Positions 47,828-58,560 of a DNA stretch of 64,000 bases are shown here, piece by piece; position 1 is the stretch's first letter; each line of letters starts with the position of its first letter. The translations under genes and the position numbers were made by a program. Origin of the DNA: Anisodus tanguticus. Taxonomy: Eukaryota > Streptophyta > Magnoliopsida > Solanales > Solanaceae. The DNA is taken from positions 20,472,142 through 20,536,141 of the forward strand of contig CM067555.1 in assembly GCA_034509755.1 (NCBI GenBank), in the 5' to 3' direction. Below the pieces are notes generated by a model. That model saw only the letters and a program-made list of their open reading frames with translations. It had not been told where the DNA came from and did no database searches.

Positions 47828-48112
47828 TGAAAGAAATAATCCCTTGATTATTTTCATTAATGATTGAGTATATATACAATTTACAATTTCCATAATATGA
47901 AAAACTCTATTCTACTTATACAAGAATTCTATAACTATGGTAAGTGTACAATGCTAATTAACTACAACAATATTACTTAAAATATAAACCCCAATCCATG
48001 ATATACACGGTTTTGTATACCGTGTATATCACAGTTTCAATTATGGAAAAACTTCCTTTTGAAACCGTGATATGCATGGTTACAAAACCGTGTATATCAC
48101 GGTATGTTATTA
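47828..48112 (-). repeat. 5' LTR of TA...CA copia
   Basis: The LTR is 285 bp and matches 43023-43333. The palindromic U3 lies at 47997-48106. Confidence 0.88.
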
Positions 48113-48117
48113 CTATC

Positions 48118-49518
48118 ATAGCACTTAATGTAGCTTTTATTCTTTGGTTGAATGTATCTATGTTAACCACTGGCCGGGCTACATCCTATCAAGGGTGTTC
48201 AACTGAACATCCTTCACTGGAAAAGTGCACGGTAGGTGTAGGTCAAATTTTACGTCTTTGGTAATATACCTACGCTGAACATCCTTGACACAGAAGACTG
48301 GTTTGGTTCAGCGGTCAAGGGTCTTCCTAGCAACCTTTAGTTCGCGGAAGGTCACTATTTCGAGACCTGATTTACGGTCTATTAGTTTTCACTTCTCATT
48401 TTGCACGTTAGAAGTGGCACACTACATCTACACTTACAAATTCCATAATCTAGATCACCTATGTTCTTTCTCCAATCAAAACCTCAAGCTGTAGTTCACA
48501 AATAATATTAAATCACTATGATTTTCTTGGTGACTATGTCTTTTTATACAAAGACAAATTGTTTGCCATTCGTCCAAAATTCCAGAAATAAACTGTAAGA
48601 TTAAAATAGTAAGGCAATTATTTTGTATTTATGAAAGAATAATTTACTTGGATAATATTCTCAACTATATATGGTGATTTTAGTTTTTTTAATATTTTAA
48701 TTAGGGGCTTTCTATTTTAGAATGTATAAATATAGATATAAATAGATATACATCTTAAATGAAGATATACAATTTGAGATGTTCCTAAAAAATTAATCAA
48801 AAAGTAAATTGAAAAACAACTCTAAACCTAAAACTGAAACCGATACATGATTTTTCCCCCCGTTGAACGTGTGACATGTGATCAGTAAAACTCACGATTC
48901 ATTTGGTTGTTCAAGCAATGCTTCAATTTATATACTAGTAGTTTGTGTATTTTAATTATTAAATGCAACACAACCGGGGGAAAAAATCTGAACTGTTTGT
49001 AATCGGTGTAAACAGATTGTTGAGATCATTCATGGCTAGGTCGAACAAGATGGCAGTGAACCCACCAATAATAAATTTTGAACATTCTTGATAAAATCTC
49101 TGACTCCGCCACTGATATTAACTGCAGCTCTACGGGTGTTTCAACCAAGTGTTAGCTACTGAACTTTTGGGTATTCTTTTTATCAATTTTTAATCAAGCT
49201 TCGACACGATGTTGAACTAATTTAGTGTTGGGCACCTCTTACTAGTTTCCTTAAATAAACTAGAGATTGGTTTCAATCTGATTGCCTTTCACATCGCATA
49301 TCCTAGTCTTAGCTTCAATTGTTTGGTTTTTGCTTAAAAAGTTTACAGTTCAGAGAAATAGAAATTAGGAGTACTAGCATATATAAATTCATTAAAATTC
49401 ATGACTAAAGAGTGTCTCCGACTCTCCGCCATTGGAGCCATCAGCCAAAACTTAAACTAAGTGCAAAATGGCAGTGAATGGACTTAATTACATAATCTTC
49501 AAAGCTGCAAAATATATA
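48118..49518. other. Intergenic stretch, possible SINE remnant
   Basis: No gene is visible in 1.4 kb of AT-rich sequence. A tRNA-promoter-like pair occurs on the plus strand: an A-box-like TGGTTCAGCGG at 48304-48314 and a B-box-like GGTCACTATTTCGAGACC at 48350-48367. They could be the head of a decayed tRNA-derived SINE; no target duplication was found. Near 49060-49110 there is another repeat-like fragment (CTGACTCCGCCACTG). Confidence 0.35.
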
Positions 49519-50889
49519 TGTTGGAAATTAGCCTTTGGTTGCAACCGACCAACTTTAACGGCTTAAACACTAGTGTTAAGTATATTGGAGAATTCGGTTC
49601 TTCACACATGCATGATCTACTAAGTACGTAGATAACCGTGGGGCCAAGAATCGTCAAATTTCATTGAGAAATGAAAGAGATATTTGTTCACGAAGTAACG
49701 TGTTTGAAGCATGGAAAGTGTGGTATTGTGTTCAATTCTCCCTCATCGGTAGAGGAAGAAAGAATTGTTGTGTATATAAGACTCGAAATTGGTTTGGGGT
49801 TTGGGACCCCAAGGGGTATCCCATGTGTTTAAAGGAGGGAGGACCTAGATGTGCTTCGGTTCGAGGAAAGACCACACGCGCGCGCCGCCGCCGCCCGTCC
49901 GGTCCGGTTCCGGGCTCACGGGCTCACGGTGGTTCACGGTGGTAAGGTGTTTGAAGCATGGAAAGTGTGGTATTGTGTTCAATTCTCCCTCATCGGTAGA
50001 GGAAGAAAGAATTGTTGTGTATATAAGACTCGAAATTGGTTTGGGGTTTGGGACCCCAAGGGGTATCCCATGTGTTTAAAGGAGGGAGGACCTAGATGTG
50101 CTTCGGTTCGAGGAAAGACCACACGCGCGCCGCCGCCGCCCGTCCGGTCCGGTTCCGGGCTGTGGGTCTTATCTTTTTGGGCCAGAGAACTTTTCCAGAT
50201 ATACAGTTCGGACCAGAATTCTTTCAGATGTACAGTTTGGTCCCTGAAATTTTTCAGAAATTCAGAATTTCGACGGTCAGAACAGAAACGCCAAGCACTC
50301 AATTCAGCTATTTATTTTGGCTGAATTACTCCTCCTATAATGGCCAAATCCGTTGGTCTTTCACCATTTATGTTAGTGACTTTACTACCTCCATAATGGC
50401 TATTATGGAGGCAGATTTTCAGTCCCCTCCCTCACCTATATAAACACCCCCTTACACCATTGTTGAGCAATAGATATGACTACGAATAACAGTTCATACA
50501 ACACACGAAAATACACAACCAAAATAGTTTTCTTCCTACAACTTCCAAGCATCATTTCGTTACTCAATATTCTTTACGGTAGCATTTGAGTTTTCTTTGC
50601 TCAAGTGTTCCATTGTTGTTTTATCTTGGGAGACAAATTGTCCAGGACGTATAAATGATACATACGGGGCAATATTGTTTTAAGGACAGAGTGCCACACT
50701 CGACTCAGCAAAAACAGTTTCCATTTTTCCGTCTTCAACAAAATTGTAATTTCAATTTTGTGGTTCTATTGTAATTTTCAGATTTCTAGCTGAATTATTG
50801 AATCTTTGTTTATCCTTTCGAATACTTGTAATAGTTATATAATTCCCGTACTGCTTTATAAAGTACCATAGAGCAAAAATCTCCCATCA
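49519..50889 (+). mobile_element. Solo copia LTR with internal tandem duplication
   Basis: A 1371-bp solo LTR beginning TGTTGGAAATTAGCC and ending CTCCCATCA, flanked by ATATA at 49514-49518 and 50890-50894. It has no internal genes. It is related to the solo LTR at 61131-62032 and, in its right part, to the LTRs of the copia element at 54830-60554 (shared ATCTTGGGAGAC and GACAGAGTGCCACACTCGAC-type blocks). It ends 100 bases beyond the stop codon of the hydrolase gene, in the opposite orientation. Confidence 0.82.
49700..50160 (+). repeat. 247-bp tandem duplication inside solo LTR
   Basis: Unit one runs 49700-49946 and unit two 49947-50160. They are nearly identical; the only length change I noticed in the shared part is one CG in the CACACGCGCGCGCCGCC tract. 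Each carries a TATATAAG box (49773-49780 and 50020-50027), so the LTR has two candidate promoters. The near identity means either recent duplication or an assembly artefact. Confidence 0.85.
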
Positions 50890-50989
50890 ATATATGTATA
50901 TGTATATCCGCAATTTAGTGCAAAAAAAGAAGGCATAGATCTTCTCAATTAATAGTTGACCTTGTAGATAAGGAAATACAAGTAATACA

Positions 50990-51110
50990 TTAATCATCTG
51001 AACCACACAAGAAGTTCTTAACTATTTTGTTGAACTTCTCTGCGTGCTCGAGTTGGGGCACATGAGAAGCATTCGTAATGACTTCCAATCTAGCCTTCTC
51101 TCCCAAAAGC
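50990..51110 (-). CDS. Hydrolase last exon (catalytic His, stop)
   Basis: The exon has 121 bases. The acceptor is TTAATGCAG before 51110. It reads LLGEKARLEVITNASHVPQ and on to a C-terminus NFLCGSDD with TAA at 50990-50992. The SHVPQ segment carries the catalytic histidine of the Ser-Asp-His triad. The first base completes a Glu codon split with the previous exon. A solo LTR begins only about 100 bases downstream, so the 3' untranslated region may run into it; I see no AATAAA between stop and LTR. Confidence 0.88.
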
Positions 51111-51564
51111 CTGCATTAATTCATGCGTCAATGTTAGTCATAAAAACGACACCGTCTGTTTTTCACCTTTGTTTTGTAAAAACACTAGACATCGATCTAA
51201 AGACATCAAAGCAAGGTTCAGTGTAATTTGCTTGGTAGAAACACATATTTAGTTATTTACTATCGAGGGTCATGTAAAAGTTTACTTGACATCCCAATTA
51301 ATATGCAAGAGTGTTTTGACAAAAAAAAAAAAAAGAAGCCTTTCTGGGGCATGTGCTTGGTAAAAGGGAGATTGAGACAATACTTAGGACCATCTAAACC
51401 AAAATGAACTTATAAAATCGAAGGGGGCATTAAGAACCAAAACAAATTATACACACAGTTAATTTGTGATTTAGGGATAGCAAATAGGACAGAACAGATG
51501 AAGCCTTATCCCCCAAAAGTTTTAACCAGTCCAGTATAGGCCTACCTTGTCGCTAGCTCAAGAT

Positions 51565-51754
51565 TCATTTTTTAGCTTTGCACGTGAATGTCAAGCGCAT
51601 CTTACGTGGAAAATTCTACCAATTAAAATAGCTCATTCCTTTCCCGGACAACTTTCCGTCTGATGTGTATAATTAAAATGAATGGACTATTTTAATTGGT
51701 AGAATTTTCCACGTAGGATACACTTGACATTTACGCGCAAGGCTAAAAGAATTG
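51565..51754. repeat. Foldback MITE-like element in hydrolase intron
   Basis: Long inverted arms of about 67 bases: 51565-51631 contains CACGTGAATGTCAAGCGCAT and TACGTGGAAAATTCTACC, and 51686-51754 is its reverse complement with a few mismatches. The loop is about 54 bases. It has the shape of a non-autonomous DNA element or a hairpin remnant. Terminal duplications are not clear. Confidence 0.7.
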
Positions 51755-52075
51755 AAACTATCCTATTTATATCATGTCAGTCGGATTGTGTTTATTAGAC
51801 ACTTTATGATGAGTTCATGAATTCAATAGAAACAAGATTTAGTTGAGGTGCCAAAATAAAAAAAATGAATAAATTTAAGGAGCCATATATGTTAAGCCTA
51901 AAATAACTTTCAAACACCTAACATATACTAGTAGTTGTGATAAATAAGTTGTAGATAACATACATCATTGTTTATTGTATTTTAATGCATTTATTATTTT
52001 CATACAATAGACATGATGCATCAATCAAAGTCGAGATAAAATAATATTAAGTGGTTGATGGGTAAGAGTACATAC

Positions 52076-52143
52076 TCGTTGAGTTCAGTTGCCTTGTCAA
52101 GTAGAAATATCTGATCATGCTCTCCCCACACAATTAATACTTC
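52076..52143 (-). CDS. Hydrolase exon with catalytic Asp
   Basis: The exon has 68 bases between the acceptor GTACGCAG and donor GTATGT. It reads EVLIVWGEHDQIFLLDKATE followed by LN and two bases of a split Glu codon. GEHD supplies the acidic residue of the catalytic triad in this family. Confidence 0.87.
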
Positions 52144-52298
52144 CTGCGTACACCAATAAAACTATCAACATTACACGGCAGATATTATTTTCCAGAGAAA
52201 AAAAAAAGAAAAGATAATTAATCACTTAGCATTTGCTAAAAACAAAAAGAGGAAGATTTTGTTTAGAGATGAATTAATAGTAAGGTTAACTAATATAC

Positions 52299-52397
52299 CT
52301 GTTGAAGTGGAGTTATATGATCAACAGTGTCATCTCTTCCAAGGCTTAACCCTTTTAATAGTTCCAGCTTCTCCTTCCTGTTTTCAACATATAATTT
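52299..52397 (-). CDS. Hydrolase exon, lid region
   Basis: The exon has 99 bases, phase 0 at both ends, with acceptor GGATGCAG and donor GTATATT. It reads KLYVENRKEKLELLKGLSLG followed by RDDTVDHITPLQQ, typical of the helical segment before the catalytic Asp in plant relatives. Its acceptor lies only 74 bases from the start of the solo LTR at 52472. Confidence 0.87.
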
Positions 52398-52471
52398 CTG
52401 CATCCAGTACTGCCAACTTTTAGTTTCAATTACCAATAATAGAGTTTTAATCCTTATTTAGATACCGAAAA

Positions 52472-54058
52472 TGAAAGTATATGTATGTCCTAGAGACAAT
52501 CCGTATTAGGACAAATGTACTTTATACACGTTCGTATTATTATTAATGGAGATTAATATTTTGGCATCTGCAATTATTGAATTTTTAGTTGATTGTTTAT
52601 AATATTCTATAATATGCATCTCTAGAGGTTACGTTGTTATTAATAATGTGAGATATTAATATTATAACGTAACTCTTAAAATAGATCGAATAATGATCAT
52701 CGAGAATGAAATATCGATGATATGTGATAAGTCGACATGTGGTCTGCATCACATCCTTAGAGGATGCAGTATGTCTCACTTGTTACTAGTAATGGCTACT
52801 CGTGATGGACACATGGATACTTTGGAGGTATTGGTATACCCTACTGATATACTATTTGTTATACCTGTCTAAAGTATGATCAACGTGTGAGAGATAGAAA
52901 TCCTTAGACTTGAGGTCAATGCGCACCTCGTCTACAGAGTAATATACTTTGATCATGTCCTAAGCTCAAATGCCTTATAGGTTGAGATACGGCTTGTATT
53001 GAGTACATTACGATGTGGATTAAAGGTGGTAGTTGAGCCAAGATTAGGATTCATTCCTCGAATGTATATTCGAGAGAACACTCAGATTCTCAGTGATATT
53101 AGGTTGACTAAGTCGTTGGCCAACGCAATAGACATATTTAGAATATGGTCTAGTTGTTAACTAATATAGATGAGATATAATGATCAAGTCATTTGGATAG
53201 ACACTTGGCAAATCCTAAGCTTGATCGAGTGTGTCGTGAATGAAAGGATTTTATCTTACCACATAGAGGTTAGGTTTACTAGATTCATGTAAACGTGCTT
53301 CACATATTGAGTTCGTCTTGCGACGCCGTCTAGGAGTTCTGCGTAGACCTTAATTTGATTAGTGTCAATATGTGAAGGCATGAAGGGTCACACTATGTCG
53401 ATTGTCCTTTCAATCTAAGATTGTATTTGAGAGAGTATTAAATATTCGATTTAGAATCGAGATATTTAAATGAATGATGATTATTTTAATTAAGTAAAAA
53501 TTAGATTTTAGATTTAATTAAGAATGTGCTGAAAAATAAAATGAGGCGGTGTAGGGCCACGTTAGCACCGCATGGCCCACACCGTAGGGCCACAGCGTCA
53601 TAGGGCCGGGGAGACTACTGGTTGGGCCGCAGCACCACCGGCGTGGTGACCTAATCCGCCTCGAGTTTTGGGCCAGGCCCAAGGTCAAACCCTAATCCGA
53701 TTTAACCTAATTTTTCACCTATAAATACAGACCTACACTTCATTATTCATTACACTTCATTTTCATATCATTATTCTAAGTCTTAGAAACTCAGAATCAA
53801 AACACTTTTTCGAACCTCTGCCGGATTTCCTAGCTTTCCAAATGAGGAATACATTGAAACTTGGAGCTTGCAATCGAAAGGGAATTCGCGTGCGCACCAC
53901 GATTGATAAATATTCCAGATATTGTAAATATGTAAGTACCATTCAAGTCTTATATTTACAGTTTAAAATTATCCTATATTCAAATAGTTTTACGTTTGTT
54001 GGGTTTGAAACAAGTTTTCAATATCCGTTGCGTACAACACACCAACAAAATCCCAACA
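52472..54058 (+). mobile_element. Solo LTR in hydrolase intron
   Basis: A 1587-bp solo LTR from TGAAAGTATATG to ATCCCAACA, with a perfect GAAAA duplication at 52467-52471 and 54059-54063. A TATA box (TATAAATA) at 53720-53727 indicates plus orientation, antisense to the gene. U3 near 53545-53650 holds repeated GGGCCAC and GTAGGGCC motifs. No internal domain remains. Confidence 0.8.
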
Positions 54059-54152
54059 GAAAATACGTTTCCTTTATAGCCCATAAATTTTGTCTTCCCA
54101 AATTTTATAGAAAGATTGGAATTTCTGTTTTTATGGATCATTCATTTGTCTT

Positions 54153-54370
54153 TTTTTGTTGACGAAGGAACCCGCAGCCGCCACTCTCTCGAGTGCGCAC
54201 AGGGTAAACCCCGGACTGACGCAATAGCCTGCAAACCACGTCAGCCGATTAACCACACTTGGCAAGCCATGTGTGACAGGCTCAACCAAGAAGGTTTATG
54301 TAGGGGATCGAACTCGTGACCTTGCGGTCCCGCGCTCTACTGCTACACCAACTTGGCTACCCTTGCGGGT
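54153..54370 (-). mobile_element. tRNA-derived SINE with 17-bp TSD
   Basis: A 218-bp element on the minus strand. Its tRNA-like head is at the right end: A box TAGCCAAGTTGG at 54348-54359 and B box GAGTTCGATCC at 54305-54315. The tail at the left end is A-rich on the minus strand (GTTGACAAAAA-type run). It is flanked by GATCATTCATTTGTCTT at 54136-54152 and 54371-54387, a perfect 17-bp duplication as made by L1-type target-primed insertion. It has the same orientation as the hydrolase gene. Confidence 0.92.
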
Positions 54371-54829
54371 GATCATTCATTTGTCTTGACATACCCAGAT
54401 GGGGAGTTGGAATATTTTATGCAATGTTTTTGAAATACATGAAAAATTTTGTCAAGATAATTGCACGTATCTGTGCCAAATACTAACACACATCTATATC
54501 TAATGTGTACCCATAGTGGCATATTACGAACCTTTTTGAACATCAAACAAGAGGAGACACATTGGTTTCGAAAATAACTCTATTTCTCTTGGTCATCTGG
54601 TTTCGAAAATAACTCTATTTCTCTTGGTCATCTTTTCTTTTCATTTTCCCTTTCTTTCCCTTTCTTTCCCCTGCTTTCCGGAGTTTTTCTTTTTTATTAA
54701 GTATAAATCATTCAGTAATAATCACTTATAACACATTAAAGAGGAAGCACTCATTATTATGCATTTCTCTACTCCCAACCCCGAATTTTACATAAGTAAA
54801 GTTCAATTGTCCAAGTAAAAGTCGAATGT

Positions 54830-55342
54830 TGTTGGGATACAATTGTTGTAGGGAACGGGAAATAAGTAACTATTACAATAGTAAGAAATGATAAATTAAA
54901 TATTACAATAAACTGGAAATCAAGAACTTAACAGATTGTTTGTTTAATTTGCTAAGTCGAGTGATGACACTCTGTCTTTAAGACAAAATTGCCCCGTGTA
55001 TCACATTTTACGTTGTCGAGCAATAGTCTCCCAAGATACAACAATAACTTAACAATTGAGCAAAGGAAACTCAAGTGTTACTCTTGAAGAACTTAGAGTA
55101 TAGTAACTTTGCTAGAGAGGAAGAAGATGAACTCTAAAAATTCTGGAGTATTTTCCAAGTGTTGAGTAGTGTTCTTCAATTGAGCCAAAGGCCTCAATTT
55201 ATAGTGTAAGGAGAAGACCCTTAACTAGCCAACTAATGGCCTTCAATAGCCATGTAATGGCACTTGATTGAGGGGTTACATTCAGCCAAATAATGGCTGA
55301 ATTCATGTGCCAAGTAATGAAGAATCAATGCTCCAAAACTAT
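54830..55342 (-). repeat. 3' LTR, U3 part missing
   Basis: It matches 59651-60164 of the 5' LTR and then passes directly into internal sequence. About 390 bp of U3 (equivalent to 60165-60554), together with the polypurine tract, is absent. It includes the TATA region near 55196-55203. Confidence 0.82.
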
Positions 55343-55460
55343 CTGAAGTGCTCATGCTTCCACCGAAGCGCTCAACGGGACCTTTACAGCTTAGTTTTCG
55401 CATTGAACCTAATTCGTGGGATCTCCAGTCAGTAAGGTTGGGTTACCACCGTATTGGTCC

Positions 55461-55960
55461 TTATACCTTGGGTTTTAAGCTCATTCCCCTAGACAGGCAG
55501 AGCATTTGATCCTTGGGTAAGCCCTTAGTCAGTGGGTCAGCTATGTTATCCTTTGATTTTATGTAGTCAATGGATATTATACCCGTGGTGATCATCTGCC
55601 TAATAGTCTTATGTCTCCGTCGAATATGACGAGACTTGCCGTTGTACATAGAATTATGTGCCCTTCCTAGAGCCGACTGGCTGTCGTAGTGGATCATTAC
55701 GAAGAGTACGGGTTTGTTCCAACAAGCAACATCCTCTAAGAGGTCGTGAAAACACTCAGCTTCCTCTCCTGCTTTGTCTAAAGTGATAAACTCTGATTCC
55801 ATCATGGATCGGGCGATGCAAGTTTGCTTAGAGGATTTCCAAGACACAGCCCAAGACCAATTGTAAATACATACTCACTGATGGACTTGGTGTTCTCTAT
55901 GTCAGATATCCAGTTTGCATCACTTTACCTCTCTAGTGCAGTTGGATATCTCGAATAATG
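55461..55960 (-). pseudogene. Copia RNase H
   Basis: The minus-strand frame reads SWKSSKQTCIARSMMESEFI, IHYDSQSALGRAHNSMYNGK, SRHIRRRHKTIRQMITTGII and DNIADPLTKGLPKDQMLCLS, the C-terminal two thirds of copia RNase H. Upstream part is out of frame. Confidence 0.85.
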
Positions 55961-56080
55961 CAACCCGTAAGTTAGCGTGTATTTCAGATATTAAAGTACC
56001 CGATTCAACGCCTTCCAGTGATCATTACTCGAATTACGGGTAAACCTAGCCAATTTGTTGACTATATAAGCAATATCATA

Positions 56081-57148
56081 TTAGGTGCAGTTTGTTATGT
56101 ACATCAAACTACCAATCATCTGTGCATGTTGCTCCTGGCATATGGGTGCACCATAATTTTTATCAAGCTTTTGATTTCTATCCATTGGTGACTTTATAGG
56201 CGAATTGTCAAATATCTCGAACTTTCTCAAAACATCCTCGATGTAGTGAGACTGAGATAAGACTAGTCCATTAGACGTATTAGAGAATTTTATCCCTAAG
56301 ATGACATCTGCGATACTCATATCCTTCATGTCGAAGCACTGTTTCAACATGTTCTTAGTCTCTAGAATTATGCTAGGACTGCTCCCTGTGATCAACATGT
56401 CGTCTACATACAGGCATATCATAACGAACGAGTCAGAGTTACCTTTCATGTAGACACATTTGTCACACACATTAATGGCGAAACCCTTCGATAGTAGAGT
56501 ACTATCAAATTTTTAGTGTCATTGCTTCGGGACTTGTTTCAGCCCGTACAGAGATTTGACAAGTCGATAGACTTTCTTCTCTTGCCCTGGAACCACATAC
56601 CCCTCGGGTTGTTCCATATAGATTTCTTCTTCCAAATCACCATTTAGGAAGATTGTCTTGACATCCATTTGATGTATCTCAAGGTCACGCAACACTACGA
56701 TCGCAATGAATACTCGTATGGACGTCATCCTAGACACCGGGGAGTACGTGTCAAAATAGTCAAGGCCTTCCTTCTATCGATAGCCCTTGACTACCAACCT
56801 GACCTTGTACTTATCTATAGACCCATCTGCTTTATACTTCATTTTGAGTATCCACTTACAACCCAACGGTTTATTTCCCGAAGGAAGATCAACCAACTCC
56901 CAAGTATGGTTATGCAGAATGGAGCATATTTCACTCTCAATGGCTTATTTCCATAGCGGTGCCTCTAGAGTTGACAATGCTTCATCAATTTTCCTTGGTT
57001 CATCATCAACCATATAAGCTACAAAGTCAGGACCAAAAAATTTATCCTTCTTGGCCCTTTTACTTTGCCTTAGTTCCATCTCTGGAGTCTCCAAGTTCTG
57101 AAAATCTAGAACACTAGATTCCGGATATTCAGCCACTTCGAGATCCAC
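56081..57148 (-). pseudogene. Copia RT
   Basis: Early part near 57110-56950 reads ELRQSKRAKKDKFFGPDFVA. RT blocks are LEIHQMDVKTIFLNGDLEEE (near 56670), RLVKSLYGLKQVPKQ (near 56560) and an intact active site YVDD at 56399-56410 (CLYVDDMLITGSS). MKDMSIADVILGIKFSNTSN follows. Frame breaks lie near 56945, 56740 and 56510. Confidence 0.87.
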
Positions 57149-57319
57149 TAGATCTGAACCATCTAGATTCGGGCCGTCAACGACTCCCGGTTCCTGAGAG
57201 CTTTGTTCATAACTTTATTTGCGAGATGTTATGTCTTTTTCCTTTCTAGAAAAGGTATCTTCAAAGAATTGAGCATTCCTTGATTCCATGATTGTACCCC
57301 CGTGGATATCTGGAATATC

Positions 57320-58270
57320 TTACTTATGCACTAAGAAGCGATAAGAACTACTATTATTTACATATCCGGTGAATATGCAATCTACAGTCTTAGGCCCAAT
57401 CTTGACCTGCTTTGGCTTGGGTACTTCAATCTTTGCTAAACAAGCCCACACCTTTAAATATTTATAGGTGAGTTTCTTTCCTTTCCATGATTCATATGGA
57501 GTTTTGTCCTTACCCTTATATGGGACTCTGTTAAGAATCATATTAGCGGTAAGGACGGCTTCTCTCCACATGTTTTGGGGAAGACCGGCATTGATGAGCA
57601 AGGCATTCATCATTTCCTTCAATGTGCGGTTCTTACATTCCGTCATATCGTTCGATTGAGGTAAGTATGAGCCGTCGTTTGATGAAAAATGCCTGATTGG
57701 GCACAATATTCCTCAAATAGCGCTACATATTCTCCCCCTCTATCACTACGATTGGATTTAATCTGCATGCTTAGTTGGTTCTCAACTTCTGCTTTGTAAC
57801 GTCGGAACGCTTCAAAGGCGTCATCTTACTTTTCAACAAGTACATGTAACAATACCTTGTGCTATCATCAATGAATGTCACAAAGTACTTATTCCGTCCC
57901 CTAGTTTGTGCAAACTTCAAATCACATATATCTATGTTAATAAGTTCTAAAGAAGCGGTATTCCTTTCGACGGATAGAAAAGAAAGCTTTGTGAGTTTTG
58001 CCTCTACGCATACCTCATACTTATGTTGAGGGTTTACATCGATAGACGGCAACAACTCCAACATTACCAACCTTTGGATGAATTTATAGTTGACATGTCA
58101 TAATCTATGATGTCATAAATTAGAGGACTCAAGCAAGTAAGAAGAAGATGCTTCAATATTATTACTTGTACGTAATACAGACATGGCGTTAACTTTGAAG
58201 AGGCCTTCACAGACGAATCATCTTCCCACAAACGTTCCATTCTTAGTGACTGCAAATTTATTAGACTCAA
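57320..58270 (-). pseudogene. Copia integrase
   Basis: It reads LELINIDICDLKFAQTRGRN (near 57960), KYFVTFIDDSTRYCYMYLLK (near 57880), then in another frame SNDMTECKNRTLKEMMNALL (near 57650) and VWACLAKIEVPKPKQVKIGP. The first Asp of the triad and the Glu-region can be placed; the piece with the second Asp (57700-57780) is frame-shifted. Confidence 0.83.
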
Positions 58271-58560
58271 ACACTAGCCTAAAACCAGCATTAACCAATA
58301 AATGACCTGAAATTAAATTTCTTCTAATATCATGAACATACATCACTTCCTTCGGAGTGAGCTCCTTTCCAGAAGTCATCTTCAAGACTACCTTTCCTAC
58401 ACCCATCACGTCAAAGGAAGCGTTGTTGCCCATGAATAGCTTCTTGTTTGGAACCGGTGTATAAGTGGAGAAGGCATCTCTATTGGAACAGATGTGTCTT
58501 GTAGCACATGTGTCTATCCATCATTACATGGGATTCTCAACCAGGTTTTCTTCTAGCACC
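58218..58560 (-). pseudogene. Copia protease, active-site glycine lost
   Basis: It reads WIDTCATRHICSNRDAFSTY near 58525-58465, then MGNNASFDVMGVGKVVLKMT and HDIRRNLISGHLLVNAGFRL. Relatives have DTGAT in the active site; here it is DTCAT, so activity is unlikely even apart from the upstream stop. Confidence 0.8.

Larger units (their letters stand above)
43023..48112 (-). mobile_element. Ty1/copia element with TA...CA LTR ends
   Basis: A 5.1-kb minus-strand element with LTRs at 43023-43333 (3') and 47828-48112 (5'), flanked by a perfect CTATC duplication at 43018-43022 and 48113-48117. The minus-strand LTR opens TAATAACATACC and ends TTTCTTTCA, so it carries TA...CA rather than TG...CA, the same in both copies. 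The primer site touches the 5' LTR and a GCGGGGGTA tract touches the 3' LTR. Internal order is gag, protease, integrase, RT, RNase H. It is one of the better preserved elements here but still frameshifted. Confidence 0.92.

Noticed and set aside
49664..50443. Open frames rich in Arg around the CG-rich tract
   Set aside because: They lie in the duplicated U3 of a solo LTR; the repeated peptide simply follows the tandem duplication.
54305..54359. tRNA gene
   Set aside because: Promoter boxes are present but the body does not fold as a tRNA by eye, and a tail and 17-bp duplication show it is a SINE.
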